DNA from: Akkermansia muciniphila
Lineage (GTDB): Bacteria > Verrucomicrobiota > Verrucomicrobiia > Verrucomicrobiales > V1-33
Assembly (NCBI GenBank): GCA_943333275.1
Contig: CALQSQ010000007.1
Coordinates: 1-64,000 of the forward strand
Direction of reading: 5' to 3'
Length of the DNA stretch: 64,000 nt
The translations under genes and the position numbers were made by a program. Below, in pieces: positions 56,574-64,000 of the stretch; within the stretch, counting starts at the first letter, position 1, and each line of letters starts with the position of its first letter. A model generated the notes under the pieces. It made no database searches, was not told where the DNA came from, and saw nothing but the letters and a program-made list of their open reading frames with translations.

Positions 56574-57300
56574 CCATTTCCCCCTGCGGTCGGCGTCGCA
56601 TGATCCAGGGCCGGCCATCCCGATTCGTAAGCGTCCTCGCGATCATTTCCACCTTGGGATGCCAGGGTTGTCCGGTGTAGATAAGCCAGCCCCCGGGCGG
56701 AAGTGCCTGGTAGATTCCCCGCAGGGATCGGCGGAGCAGTTCATTGTCGTGAAATAGTTCGCAGAGGCCTGAGACGACGACCACTGAGGGTGGAGGATTC
56801 ATGGTCGCAAGGGAGGCTTCATCAAAGGCATCGCCCCTCTCGTTGCTGATGCGGTCTGCAAGTCCACGTGCAATCGCATTGGCGCGGCCAGTTTCCAGCG
56901 CCGTTTCACTCCAATCCCGACAGAGAACAGTGAGTCCGGCTGATTCTGTTTTGTCCTAAAGCAAGTCCAGTAGATAGCGTCCAGCTCCGCCCGCCACATC
57001 CACCAGTCGGCATGGCAGGCCCTGGTTTCGAACCGCGCGCATGCATTCACGCAGGGCCTCGTTCATGCACTGCCGGCGTTGGCGAATGCCCCGCCATCCG
57101 ATTGCATCAAGGTATCCGCGGTCAATGAGTTTACCGATACCCAGTTCCCCCCGGGCTTTGTTCTCGTAAATGTAATCAAGCGATTCTCCGGAATCGAATC
57201 CCGTTTCCAAGCTCACGCGGATACCGCGGCTCAGCCGACCCAGCGTCCGCATGGAAAGCCGCTGCAGGGCGAAGCCCAGGTTTTTTAGCGAAAATTTAGG
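56563..57300 (-). pseudogene. Methyltransferase half of a YnbC-like protein, with in-frame TAG
   Basis: The frame reads ALQRLSMRTLGRLSRGIRVSLETGFDSGESLDYIYENKARG, then LIDRGYLDAIGWRGIRQR and a SAM-binding VDVAGGAGRYLLDLL. At 56956-56958 an in-frame TAG follows. The same frame then continues perfectly (DKTESAGLTVLCRDWSETALETGRANAIARGLADR, VVVVSGLCELFHDNELL, YTGQPWHPKVEMIART). It stops resembling the family after EMDALV (about 56563). The N-terminal alpha/beta-hydrolase half of YnbC-type proteins is absent. The two ORFs share one frame (154 bp apart), so this is a nonsense mutation rather than a frameshift. Confidence 0.78.
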
Positions 57301-57819
57301 CAGCGTCCCCAGCAGTCCGATTGTGAGGATGGCCATGCGATGGAGTTTTGCGCAGGGGCCTCAAAAATCCTAACCGAATCCCAGCGAGCCTCCAAACGCC
57401 CGAAAATAAGCTGTTGCGACAGCAAGTGTGGCACAGCACCAGCCCAATTGCGGCTGGCCGCAGGCGATGCCCGCCGACACCAGCAGGATCACATCTTCGA
57501 TACGGTCCGGTGCCTCATTGAAGAGATCACCGGCCTTGGACTTCAATCCCCCTTCCACTGCCACCAATCCGTCCATCATGTTGCACAACAAACGCAGCTG
57601 CATGCATGCCGCCCCAATTAGAAGGGCGACGCCTGGTCGTATCAATCCGCTTGACATGAGGACCAGGGCAGCGGCACCGAGGGTGGTAAATCCAATGCCC
57701 GCTATGGAGATCGAATTTGAGGAAACCTTTCGGGCTACGAGTCCGGAGGAAAGTTGGCGTGCCCAGGCGGTCGTGCGGGATTTTAGCGGCCGGCGCGCTG
57801 AGTCGGTGGATGGATTCAT
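57301..57819 (-). pseudogene. CDP-alcohol phosphatidyltransferase (YnbA-like) with two in-frame stops
   Basis: The 149-aa ORF from 57819 has the family pattern RPLKSRTTAWARQLSSGLVARKVSSNSISIAGIGF and the CDP-alcohol motif MMDGLVAVEGGLKSKAGDLFNEAPDR. After GGSLGFG the frame meets TAG (57370-57372), then D-F, then TGA (57361-57363). It then continues as GPCAKLHRMAILTIG, which resembles the conserved QDFxGPxAKxHRMA part of the family. The expected residues at the stops, Gln and Arg, would arise from CAG and CGA by C-to-T changes. Recognisable sequence ends near 57301, where it fuses to methyltransferase sequence. Confidence 0.75.
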
Positions 57820-57886
57820 AGTGGACGAGGCCAGCTTGGCAGTTTGGTTGCCGAACTTCCTAACCCCGGATTGTCACAATTGCAAT

Positions 57887-58501
57887 TCAAGGCGCCTTGT
57901 AATCTGTGGGTATGGTGAAGTGCGCTTCGTCGACAGGATCCGATTTGATGCTCACGAGGGTCGTGATGAATTTCATTCCCTGTTGTTCGAATTCCGTTTT
58001 CAGGGCAATTCCTGGCACGTCCGGCTGCTTGGTGCCCTCGGAGGACATCTTGGTGAGTATCTTCAATTCGGTTCGGATTTTTTCCTGCCCGGGATAGTTT
58101 TTCGCCACCCACATCTTCACGACGGTATCGAGATTCTTAACCTGATAAATCTCACATTCGTGACCATCGACAGTTTCCATTTTTCCAGTGGCGGTGACCG
58201 TGGAGGTGTTGACGGGAATTTTTGAGGATTCGTTGGTCTTGATGGATAATGCCTTGAGTTCCCTGGTGTTCATTTTAAAAATCATTTTTTGCTCGTGCAC
58301 CAGTGTGATCATGTCCCCGGTGGCGGTATTCATGATGACCGATGAGGTGGTGTCGTTGTCCGTGCGGGCCTTGTCGCCCTTGATCCAGATGGTGGTGCGG
58401 GATTTGGCGCCATTGAGCTGGGTTTCGTTGACCAGGGTGAGATCGGCCAGGGCGGATGTGGAGACGATGGCGGAGAGGATGAGTGGCAAGAGTGTTTTCA
58501 T
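57887..58501 (-). CDS. Exported DUF4412-like protein
   Basis: This 204-aa protein starts at MKTLLPLILSAIVSTSALADL (58501) with a signal peptide. The mature part is a series of beta strands (LTLVNETQLNGAKSRTTIWIKGDKARTD, SSVIMNTATGDMITLVHEQKMIFKM, CEIYQVKNLDTVVKMWVAKNYPG), matching the pattern of DUF4412/LolA-like periplasmic proteins. It ends PVDEAHFTIPTDYKAP, typical of the family. It is a single gene between the decayed lipid cluster (67 bp) and the SDR gene. The ligand is unknown. Confidence 0.78.
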   Translation of the reverse strand: MKTLLPLILSAIVSTSALADLTLVNETQLNGAKSRTTIWIKGDKARTDNDTTSSVIMNTATGDMITLVHEQKMIFKMNTRELKALSIKTNESSKIPVNTSTVTATGKMETVDGHECEIYQVKNLDTVVKMWVAKNYPGQEKIRTELKILTKMSSEGTKQPDVPGIALKTEFEQQGMKFITTLVSIKSDPVDEAHFTIPTDYKAP

Positions 58502-58646
58502 ATTGTCCGGCAATTTTCCATGAAAGCGCGAAGGATGCTATGTGCCTTTGGTTGTAGTAAACCAAACCTTGCCAAGCAGGTATGGATGGAGACGGAAACT
58601 GCGTGCGGGTGAAGGTTCAACGGCCCATTGCCAATTCGGCGGACCC

Positions 58647-59465
58647 CTATGATGGAAAAACCGTTTTGTAATTCCTATGAAATCCCCCGGCCTCCACCCC
58701 AAGAGTTGCGTGGAGATCCTGACCTGTCATGACCTTGCCCAGTGGCGATGCCGCCACCACAATCCAGCGGGCAATTTCCTCCGTTTCCATAAACCGGCCA
58801 TAGAGCGTCGTTTGAATGTTGGGCATGGTGGCCTCGTAAGCTTCGCGATTCAGCCCGGCGGCAGCGGCCCTGGACTTGTGGATGTCACTCCAGATATGTC
58901 CGGGCGAGACGCACACCGCCCAACCACCCTGCGAAGCCATTTCCTGGGCGCAGGAGAGCGTCAGGCCCTTTTGCGCTGCCTTGATCGGGGTGTAGGCAAA
59001 AGCATCGGGTTCTCCCACATGTCCGGCGATGGAGGAAATGATGACGACACTTCCCTGAAGCGCGGCGGGGCACCTTTTCCAAATGATGCGCATCAGCTGC
59101 AACGGCCCTCTGAGGCCCACTTGGAAATGATGTGCCAGAGGATCCGGTTGGACCCATTCGCTCACAGGAGCGAAGTGAAAAGTCGCGGCATTGTGAACGA
59201 TCACATTGATGACGCCGAACTTCCGCAGAATCAGCTCCACGGCCTCCTGAATGCTGGATTCAAGGCACAGGTCCATTTCGATGAAGGCGGCCCTTTTTGG
59301 ATACTCAGTCAACAATGCGGTGACCGCCTGACAGTTGGATTTGGCTGGCAGGTCTGCCATGGCGACCATGGCGCCTTCTTCCAAAAAACTGCGGGCCGCA
59401 GCCGACCCCAGCGACCCTGCGCCACCGGTGATCACCACCACCTTATCGTCGAGTTGCAGGTTCAT
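58647..59465 (-). CDS. SDR-family oxidoreductase
   Basis: This 272-aa short-chain dehydrogenase starts at MNLQLDDKVVVITGGAGSLG (59465), with the TGGxGxxG nucleotide-binding motif. VIVHNAAT is the NAG-like motif, and the catalytic Ser-Tyr-Lys lie in VVIISSIAG and AYTPIKAAQ. MADLP at the end of strand 2 suggests NAD(H) preference. It follows plsX by 28 bp on the same strand, so a place in lipid synthesis is possible. The sequence is not clearly FabG, and the substrate cannot be named. Confidence 0.88.
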   Translation of the reverse strand: MNLQLDDKVVVITGGAGSLGSAAARSFLEEGAMVAMADLPAKSNCQAVTALLTEYPKRAAFIEMDLCLESSIQEAVELILRKFGVINVIVHNAATFHFAPVSEWVQPDPLAHHFQVGLRGPLQLMRIIWKRCPAALQGSVVIISSIAGHVGEPDAFAYTPIKAAQKGLTLSCAQEMASQGGWAVCVSPGHIWSDIHKSRAAAAGLNREAYEATMPNIQTTLYGRFMETEEIARWIVVAASPLGKVMTGQDLHATLGVEAGGFHRNYKTVFPS

Positions 59466-59493
59466 TGATGAAAATCCAAATGGGGATCCCGAC

Positions 59494-60507
59494 CTATCCA
59501 CCCACAGGAAGATAGCGTGCGATCTCCTCCTGGATACGGGCATTGATGCGGTGTTTCACCGCTTCGGTGGCGACACGGATGGCGTTCTGGATGGCGAAGG
59601 GCGAACTGGAACCATGAGCGATGATGGTGATTCCGTTCACTCCGAGCAGCGGACTGCCTCCGACTGCCTCATAGCTGCCGCGGTGCTGGACGCGTTTGAT
59701 GGCCGGCTTGATCAGGAGACCGCCGAGCTTGTAGCGCAGGCTGGCGGACACTTCCTGCTTGATGAGGGTAAACATCGCCTTGGAGAGTCCTTCCGCGCCT
59801 TTCAGGAAAACATTCCCCACGAAACCATCGCAGATCGCCACGTCCACGGCGTTCAGGAAGATATCGCGCCCCTCCACGTTGCCGCGAAAGTTCAGGCGGC
59901 TGGCGCGCAGGAGTTCGGTCACGTCCCGAGTGAGTTCATTTCCCTTGCCCTCCTCCTCGCCATTGCTAAGCAGTCCAATTACGGGATTCTCCACTCCGAG
60001 CATGAACTGACGGTAGATGCTGCCCATGATGGCGTAATGGAAAAGGTGAATGGGACGGGAGTCCACATTGGCTCCGGCATCCATGAGGTGGCAGGTGTCG
60101 TTCACCAAATTTGGCATGGGGCAGGCGATCCCGGCCCGTTCCACCCCCTCAAGCGTGCGCAATTTCAGAGTGCTCGAGGCCACGGCTGCTCCGGTATGCC
60201 CGGCGCTCACTACGGCGTCCGCAGTGCCCTGTTTCACCAACTCCACGGAGACATTGATCGAGGAATTTTTCTTCTGCCGCACCGACTTCACTGCGGAATC
60301 GGTCATGAGAACGATATCCGGAGCATTGACGATTTCGCACCGCGCATCCTGCAACCCATGCTTCGCCATTTCCTCACGCACCGTGGCCTCGGGGCCCACG
60401 AGGTAGAGGCGCTCAATCTGGGGAAACAACGCCAGAGCCTGTTTGGCTCCAAGGAGATTTTGAGCGGGGGCGATGTCGCCACCCATGACATCCAGGGCTA
60501 TGCGCAT
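59494..60507 (-). CDS. plsX: Phosphate acyltransferase PlsX
   Basis: PlsX (337 aa) makes acyl-phosphate from acyl-ACP, the first step of PlsX/PlsY phospholipid synthesis. Signatures are MRIALDVMGGDIAP, VRQKKNSSINVSVELVKQG, VVSAGHTGAAVASSTLKL, GLLSNGEEEGKGNEL, GRDIFLNAVDVAICDGFVGN and EAVGGSPLLGVNGITIIAHGSS. All conserved blocks are present. Neither rpmF upstream nor fabH downstream is next to it; an SDR gene follows instead. Confidence 0.96.
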   Translation of the reverse strand: MRIALDVMGGDIAPAQNLLGAKQALALFPQIERLYLVGPEATVREEMAKHGLQDARCEIVNAPDIVLMTDSAVKSVRQKKNSSINVSVELVKQGTADAVVSAGHTGAAVASSTLKLRTLEGVERAGIACPMPNLVNDTCHLMDAGANVDSRPIHLFHYAIMGSIYRQFMLGVENPVIGLLSNGEEEGKGNELTRDVTELLRASRLNFRGNVEGRDIFLNAVDVAICDGFVGNVFLKGAEGLSKAMFTLIKQEVSASLRYKLGGLLIKPAIKRVQHRGSYEAVGGSPLLGVNGITIIAHGSSSPFAIQNAIRVATEAVKHRINARIQEEIARYLPVGG

Positions 60508-60917
60508 GACGATGAGAATTGGTTGTGGGGTGTGATCATTTCCTAAATCACGGTTTTGGCATGCCGCAAGCGGGGGATTGGCCCAACGCGACTATCAGCC
60601 CTTTCTTGGGCGACCTCCTGCCTCTACGACGTCTGGAACACCAACGCAAACCAAGAGGGATGTGGAAAAGCCAATTTAAATTGGAGAGGTCACTTTTTTC
60701 GAGCAATTTATCTCAAAAGGTTGTTATCCGGAAATTTTCCAACGAACAGTTGGTGGGCGGTCGTTGGCTTCACAAAGCAATCGCCAAGGGCGGCGGTGAA
60801 ATTTTTGAGGCGGTGACTGTAGCTGAGTTTGTGCTGAGGTGGCGAATGATTTTCAGTGGCATGAGTGTGTCAGCACGATTGGCTCGGGCGCAGCCTCGCC
60901 CCACCATGGAAGGCAAT
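60508..60917. other. Intergenic region upstream of plsX
   Basis: These 410 bp hold no supported gene. rpmF was specifically looked for on the minus strand and not found. The plsX promoter should lie here, but no convincing -35/-10 pair was identified. Confidence 0.45.
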
Positions 60918-63110
60918 TTAAAATACTCCGGCAGCTTTACGTCCGATCCAGAATAAGGTGAGCAGCGCGATGAGAGTGGCGGCCCAGAGGGGGTGAGCCC
61001 AGATTTGGAGGCGGCGTTCGGTGGGATGTTGTTCGGGGAGGGCGGTGATGGCGGCGAGGATTTTGGCTGGGTCGGTGGATTCGATGAACTGGCCGCGGGT
61101 GAGTTGGGAGATCTCGCGGAGGACTTCGGGGCGGGCGGGTTGACCGCGTTTTTCCCTGCGGGTGCCTTGGACCGAGATGGTGGCTGCAAGGGCGGTGCCG
61201 GCTTCGGTGCAGGTGAGGTTGACTTTGTAGTCGCCGGGTTCGGTGGGGGTGAAGATGCCGGTGAAGAGTCCCCAGGCTTCGGCTCCGGCCGGGAGGAGTC
61301 GGACGCTGGAGGGCTTGCCGGTGGGGGAAAGGATCTGTGCGATGACCGCACCTTCGCGGAGGGGTTCACCGGTGAGGGCCATGACGTTGGCATTGAGGGT
61401 GATGGCACCGCCGGTGCGGGGACGGTCCGGAGCGAAGAAGAGGCGCATTTTTTCGCCCTGGGCCATGTTGCGCTGATAGCTCATCCAGCGGGCGACCTGG
61501 CCCCAGAAGCGGTAGTGGTATTTATCTTCGACGCCGCGCCGCCAGCGCCAGGCGCCGTCGGCTCCCATATAGAGGATTTTGCCGGCGCCGTAGGTCTTGG
61601 TGACGATGAGGGGGACGCGGCCGAATTGATTACTCTCGGTGGCGTGGGTGGCGAGGATTTCCGTGCCGGCCTTGGCGCGGAGGGCGGGGGCATACCATTG
61701 GAAGCCGGGGAGCGTGCTCCAGACTTTGGCGCTGGCTTCCTCGGTGTCCTCCAGCTTGGTGAGCAGGCTGCTGGTTCCGGCTTCGGTGAGGACAAATTTC
61801 CCCGGCAGGGCGGTGCCCCATCCACGTGGCTGGCCCTCGTCCCAAACGACGGGGAGGAGTTCGCTGAGGCTCGTGGAGAGCAGGGAGGATGTGAACCCAC
61901 GCACGCCGGGCATGAAGATGAGACCGCTGGCCTGGTCACGCACGAGTTTGGAAATGGCGGTGCATTGTTCGGCGGTGAGTTGGTTTTTTGCCACGCCGAC
62001 ATCGCCCAGGAAAATCACATCATATTTCGTAAGCTCCTCGTCCTTGGGAAATGTTTTCAAATATCCCCGGCCCGCGCCGACCTTGTCGATGTCCGGCTGA
62101 AAGAGCAGGGTGTTCACTTCCACGCCGGGATCGCGTTCGAGCGCATTTCTTAAATAGCGGTATTCCCAGCGCGGGTAGCTTTCGATGACGAGGACGTGGA
62201 GCTGCTCCTTCCGGATATCGATGTCCGCCTCGATCTTGTTGTTGTCGACATTGCGTTCCGCTCCGGTCTTGGGGACACTGAGAGTGAGGTGGACGCTGCC
62301 CGGCTCGGTGGGACGCCAGAGGATCGCGTCCTGGAGCCGTCCCATGGCTGGAAGATTGAACTCGGAACGGATTTCCTCACCGGCGGAAGTGGTCATGGAG
62401 ACACTGATCACTTCATCGCGCGGCAGCGAGGAGTCGATGGAAAAGGGAATGCGCAGGGGTTTGCCGCCGACGGCGAAGGTGGGGACATCGAAGCTGACGA
62501 TTTCCACATCCGGCAATTTGGTATCGGCCCCGGTGGGCACGCTGATGACGGGAATGCCTTTCATGCGCAGGAGTGTGGCCGCCTGGGAGGGCGCGCCGCC
62601 AGTGTTCCAGTCGCCATCGCTGGCGAGCACGACCACGGCGAGTTGGGGCTGTTGTTCGAGCACACGCTTCAAGGCGGCATGCAGGTCTGTGCCTTCGATG
62701 GGAGGATCTTCGGAGGAGGAAAAAGGCTCGATGACGATGTCGAGTCGTTGCTCGAGGGGTTTCCAGACGGAGGCATCGGTGAGCGGTTTGGCGGCATCGA
62801 GGCGGGTGATGGCCTCGGCGGCGGAGAGGACATCGCGCGTTTCCATGCTGCCGGAAATATCATGGAGGATGGCGAGGACCGGCTTGTTTTCAGGCTTGAA
62901 CGTTTCCCGATACTCCGGCTGAAACAGGGTGATGGCGATGCCGATGGCCACGAGCAGGCGCAGAAATTCCAGCCATCCGATGGAGGTTTTCCAACCGCTG
63001 CGTTTCCATGCCATGAATCCCAGGATGAGGATGAGCACAACGAACACGATCGCCGTGACGGTGGCGAGCGGGGTGTGGGTGAATACAAACTCGCTGGTGG
63101 CGTTGGTCAT
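60918..63110 (-). CDS. Membrane VWA / glutamine-amidotransferase-like protein
   Basis: This 730-aa protein has two N-terminal transmembrane helices (LATVTAIVFVVLILILGFMAW, EFLRLLVAIGIAITLF) and one at the C-terminus (LWAATLIALLTLFWIG). Between them lies a VWA-like domain with a DxSxS metal site (LAILHDISGSMETRD). A class-I-glutamine-amidotransferase-like domain follows (KYDVIFLGDVGV, GLIFMPGVRGF, YGAGKILYMGADGAWRWR). The pattern matches large membrane proteins encoded with Bat/MoxR-type ATPases. It overlaps the upstream gene by 4 bp (ATGA). Function is unknown; envelope stress or assembly is often proposed for the family. Confidence 0.85.
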   Translation of the reverse strand: MTNATSEFVFTHTPLATVTAIVFVVLILILGFMAWKRSGWKTSIGWLEFLRLLVAIGIAITLFQPEYRETFKPENKPVLAILHDISGSMETRDVLSAAEAITRLDAAKPLTDASVWKPLEQRLDIVIEPFSSSEDPPIEGTDLHAALKRVLEQQPQLAVVVLASDGDWNTGGAPSQAATLLRMKGIPVISVPTGADTKLPDVEIVSFDVPTFAVGGKPLRIPFSIDSSLPRDEVISVSMTTSAGEEIRSEFNLPAMGRLQDAILWRPTEPGSVHLTLSVPKTGAERNVDNNKIEADIDIRKEQLHVLVIESYPRWEYRYLRNALERDPGVEVNTLLFQPDIDKVGAGRGYLKTFPKDEELTKYDVIFLGDVGVAKNQLTAEQCTAISKLVRDQASGLIFMPGVRGFTSSLLSTSLSELLPVVWDEGQPRGWGTALPGKFVLTEAGTSSLLTKLEDTEEASAKVWSTLPGFQWYAPALRAKAGTEILATHATESNQFGRVPLIVTKTYGAGKILYMGADGAWRWRRGVEDKYHYRFWGQVARWMSYQRNMAQGEKMRLFFAPDRPRTGGAITLNANVMALTGEPLREGAVIAQILSPTGKPSSVRLLPAGAEAWGLFTGIFTPTEPGDYKVNLTCTEAGTALAATISVQGTRREKRGQPARPEVLREISQLTRGQFIESTDPAKILAAITALPEQHPTERRLQIWAHPLWAATLIALLTLFWIGRKAAGVF

Positions 63111-64000
63111 GCGGGTTTGGATTGAAATTCGGCCGCGGTCTTGGGCGCGGGCATGCAGAGCAGGGCCTCCAGGATCAGCAGGATGGCCATGAGGATGAGA
63201 AATGTGCGCCAGATTTCACTGGTGAGACTCTTTTCGTTTTCGAGTGTGCGCTCCAGTAGACGCCAGTCGAGACCTGCGAAGACTTCGTCCAGCGTGGTTT
63301 TGCCGAGCGTGAGCGTGGCGTCCTCGGTGAGTGGTCGGTTGATGGCGATGAGGAGGTCTGATTTCGCGCCTGCGGATCGTTTGAGCACACCGGCGCGCAG
63401 GGGGCGATCCAGCGGCAGAATGCTTTCGGGGTTTTCGATGTCGAGCCGGGTCCAGGCACCGGGATCCTCGCCCAGGGCGCGCGGGCCGGCGGTGCGTTGC
63501 TGGGCATTTCCGAGCGAGGCGGATCCCTCATTTAAAGCCCGATGCAGCAGGGCAAACATGACGACGCCATCGCGTGCGAGACTGGATTGACCCGAGCCGG
63601 GCAGGGCGGTCAGGAAATAGGTGGAGCGAAAATCATCGGCGGAAGCCTGCACCAAAAGAGGCGCTTTCTCCGCCGTCTCATCAAGGCGTGCGAAGGGAAC
63701 CGATTCGCCCTCAAGGCCACACCAGCGCTGCACTTCCACCTCGCCGACAGGCAGGGCTGATCCGGCGCGCGTGCCGGAAAGCAGTCCGGCATCGCTGCGC
63801 CACCACGAGGCCAGGGAGGGTTTGTCGCCCGCGGCGGTGCCCCATTTGGTCCAATGCAGGCCGGCGAAGGCGGTGTCGTCCGGGGTGGTTGGTGGCAGGA
63901 AAATCAAACTGCGCCCGGCTTTGACGTGGGCGATGAGTTGTTTGGCCACGGGCGATTCCGGATCGGGAACGACCTCCTGCCAGACGATGAGGGACGTTTC
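63107..64000 (-). CDS. BatA-like membrane protein, 5' end outside the window
   Basis: The reading frame is open to the window edge at 64000, so the N-terminus is missing; the GTG at 63949 in the track is internal. The visible 297 residues read LIVWQEVVPDPESPVAKQLIAHVKAGRSLIFLPP, then a beta-rich region (SLARDGVVMFALLHRALNEG). A C-terminal transmembrane helix follows (TFLILMAILLILEALLCMP). This looks like the C-terminal part of the BatA/N-terminal-double-transmembrane family that pairs with VWA membrane proteins. The stop overlaps the next start by 4 bp, showing tight coupling. Confidence 0.75.
   Translation of the reverse strand, partial: ETSLIVWQEVVPDPESPVAKQLIAHVKAGRSLIFLPPTTPDDTAFAGLHWTKWGTAAGDKPSLASWWRSDAGLLSGTRAGSALPVGEVEVQRWCGLEGESVPFARLDETAEKAPLLVQASADDFRSTYFLTALPGSGQSSLARDGVVMFALLHRALNEGSASLGNAQQRTAGPRALGEDPGAWTRLDIENPESILPLDRPLRAGVLKRSAGAKSDLLIAINRPLTEDATLTLGKTTLDEVFAGLDWRLLERTLENEKSLTSEIWRTFLILMAILLILEALLCMPAPKTAAEFQSKPA

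Noticed and set aside
56956-57372. Recoding of TAG/TGA (pyrrolysine, selenocysteine or suppression)
   Set aside because: Stops of two kinds, plus deletions on both sides of the same genes, point to pseudogenes. TAG and TGA end intact genes elsewhere in the window.
60508-60917. Possible rpmF (ribosomal protein L32) upstream of plsX
   Set aside because: All minus-strand frames were read for the L32 start and Cys motifs; none fits.
1-64000. CRISPR arrays, insertion sequences, integrases or phage genes
   Set aside because: No regularly spaced repeats, transposase or integrase motifs were recognised on either strand.

Overview
The window reads as chromosomal DNA of a member of the Verrucomicrobiota (PVC group). 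The evidence is the mix of families: serine/threonine kinases fused to formylglycine-type (SUMF1) and DUF1080 domains, a PATR beta-strand-repeat protein, a large Cys-rich HYR/propeller protein, an exported vanadium-haloperoxidase-like enzyme, and few clear Shine-Dalgarno sites. No phage, insertion sequence or CRISPR array was seen. This assignment is inference from gene content; no database search was run.

Layout. 0.2-8.6 kb: an exported propeller/M28/PDZ peptidase, a small membrane protein, a three-gene minus-strand operon built around a pseudokinase-SUMF1 protein, and a small secreted protein. 8.7-16.8 kb: a MarR regulator, then the translation/RNA operon nusA-infB-rbfA-nrnA-like-truB-ribF behind a good sigma70-type promoter. 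16.8-19.7 kb: sufT-lipA, then an NsrR-like Rrf2 repressor divergent from an exported YHS-truncated-haemoglobin protein, with a near-perfect NsrR box between them. 19.8-26.3 kb: tRNA-Asp, metX, the haloperoxidase and clpB. 26.4-35 kb: a 1609-aa secreted protein and a kinase-SUMF1-DUF1080-DUF1080 receptor. 35.4-47.7 kb: an OGG1-type glycosylase, an MFS exporter, parB, a glutaminyl-cyclase-like lipoprotein, a GT39-like membrane protein, an alpha/beta hydrolase, a beta-helix protein and a TraB-family protein. 47.7-51.1 kb: a histidine kinase - globin - response regulator operon. 51.3-55.8 kb: a membrane protein, a PATR protein and a small exported Sm-like protein. 55.8-57.8 kb: the decayed remains of a ynbA-ynbC-ynbD type lipid cluster, with two deletions and three in-frame stops. 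57.9-64 kb: a DUF4412 protein, an SDR, plsX, and a VWA/Bat-like membrane pair that runs off the window.

The most interesting systems are the stand-alone globin placed between a histidine kinase and a LuxR-type regulator, which resembles H-NOX/kinase and NosP/kinase operons in layout, and the NsrR-box-controlled exported YHS-haemoglobin. Together they suggest two separate haem-based gas-response circuits within 30 kb. Four large exported proteins also share a similar C-terminal tail of the form ESS-DL-x-W ... F-Y/F-R.
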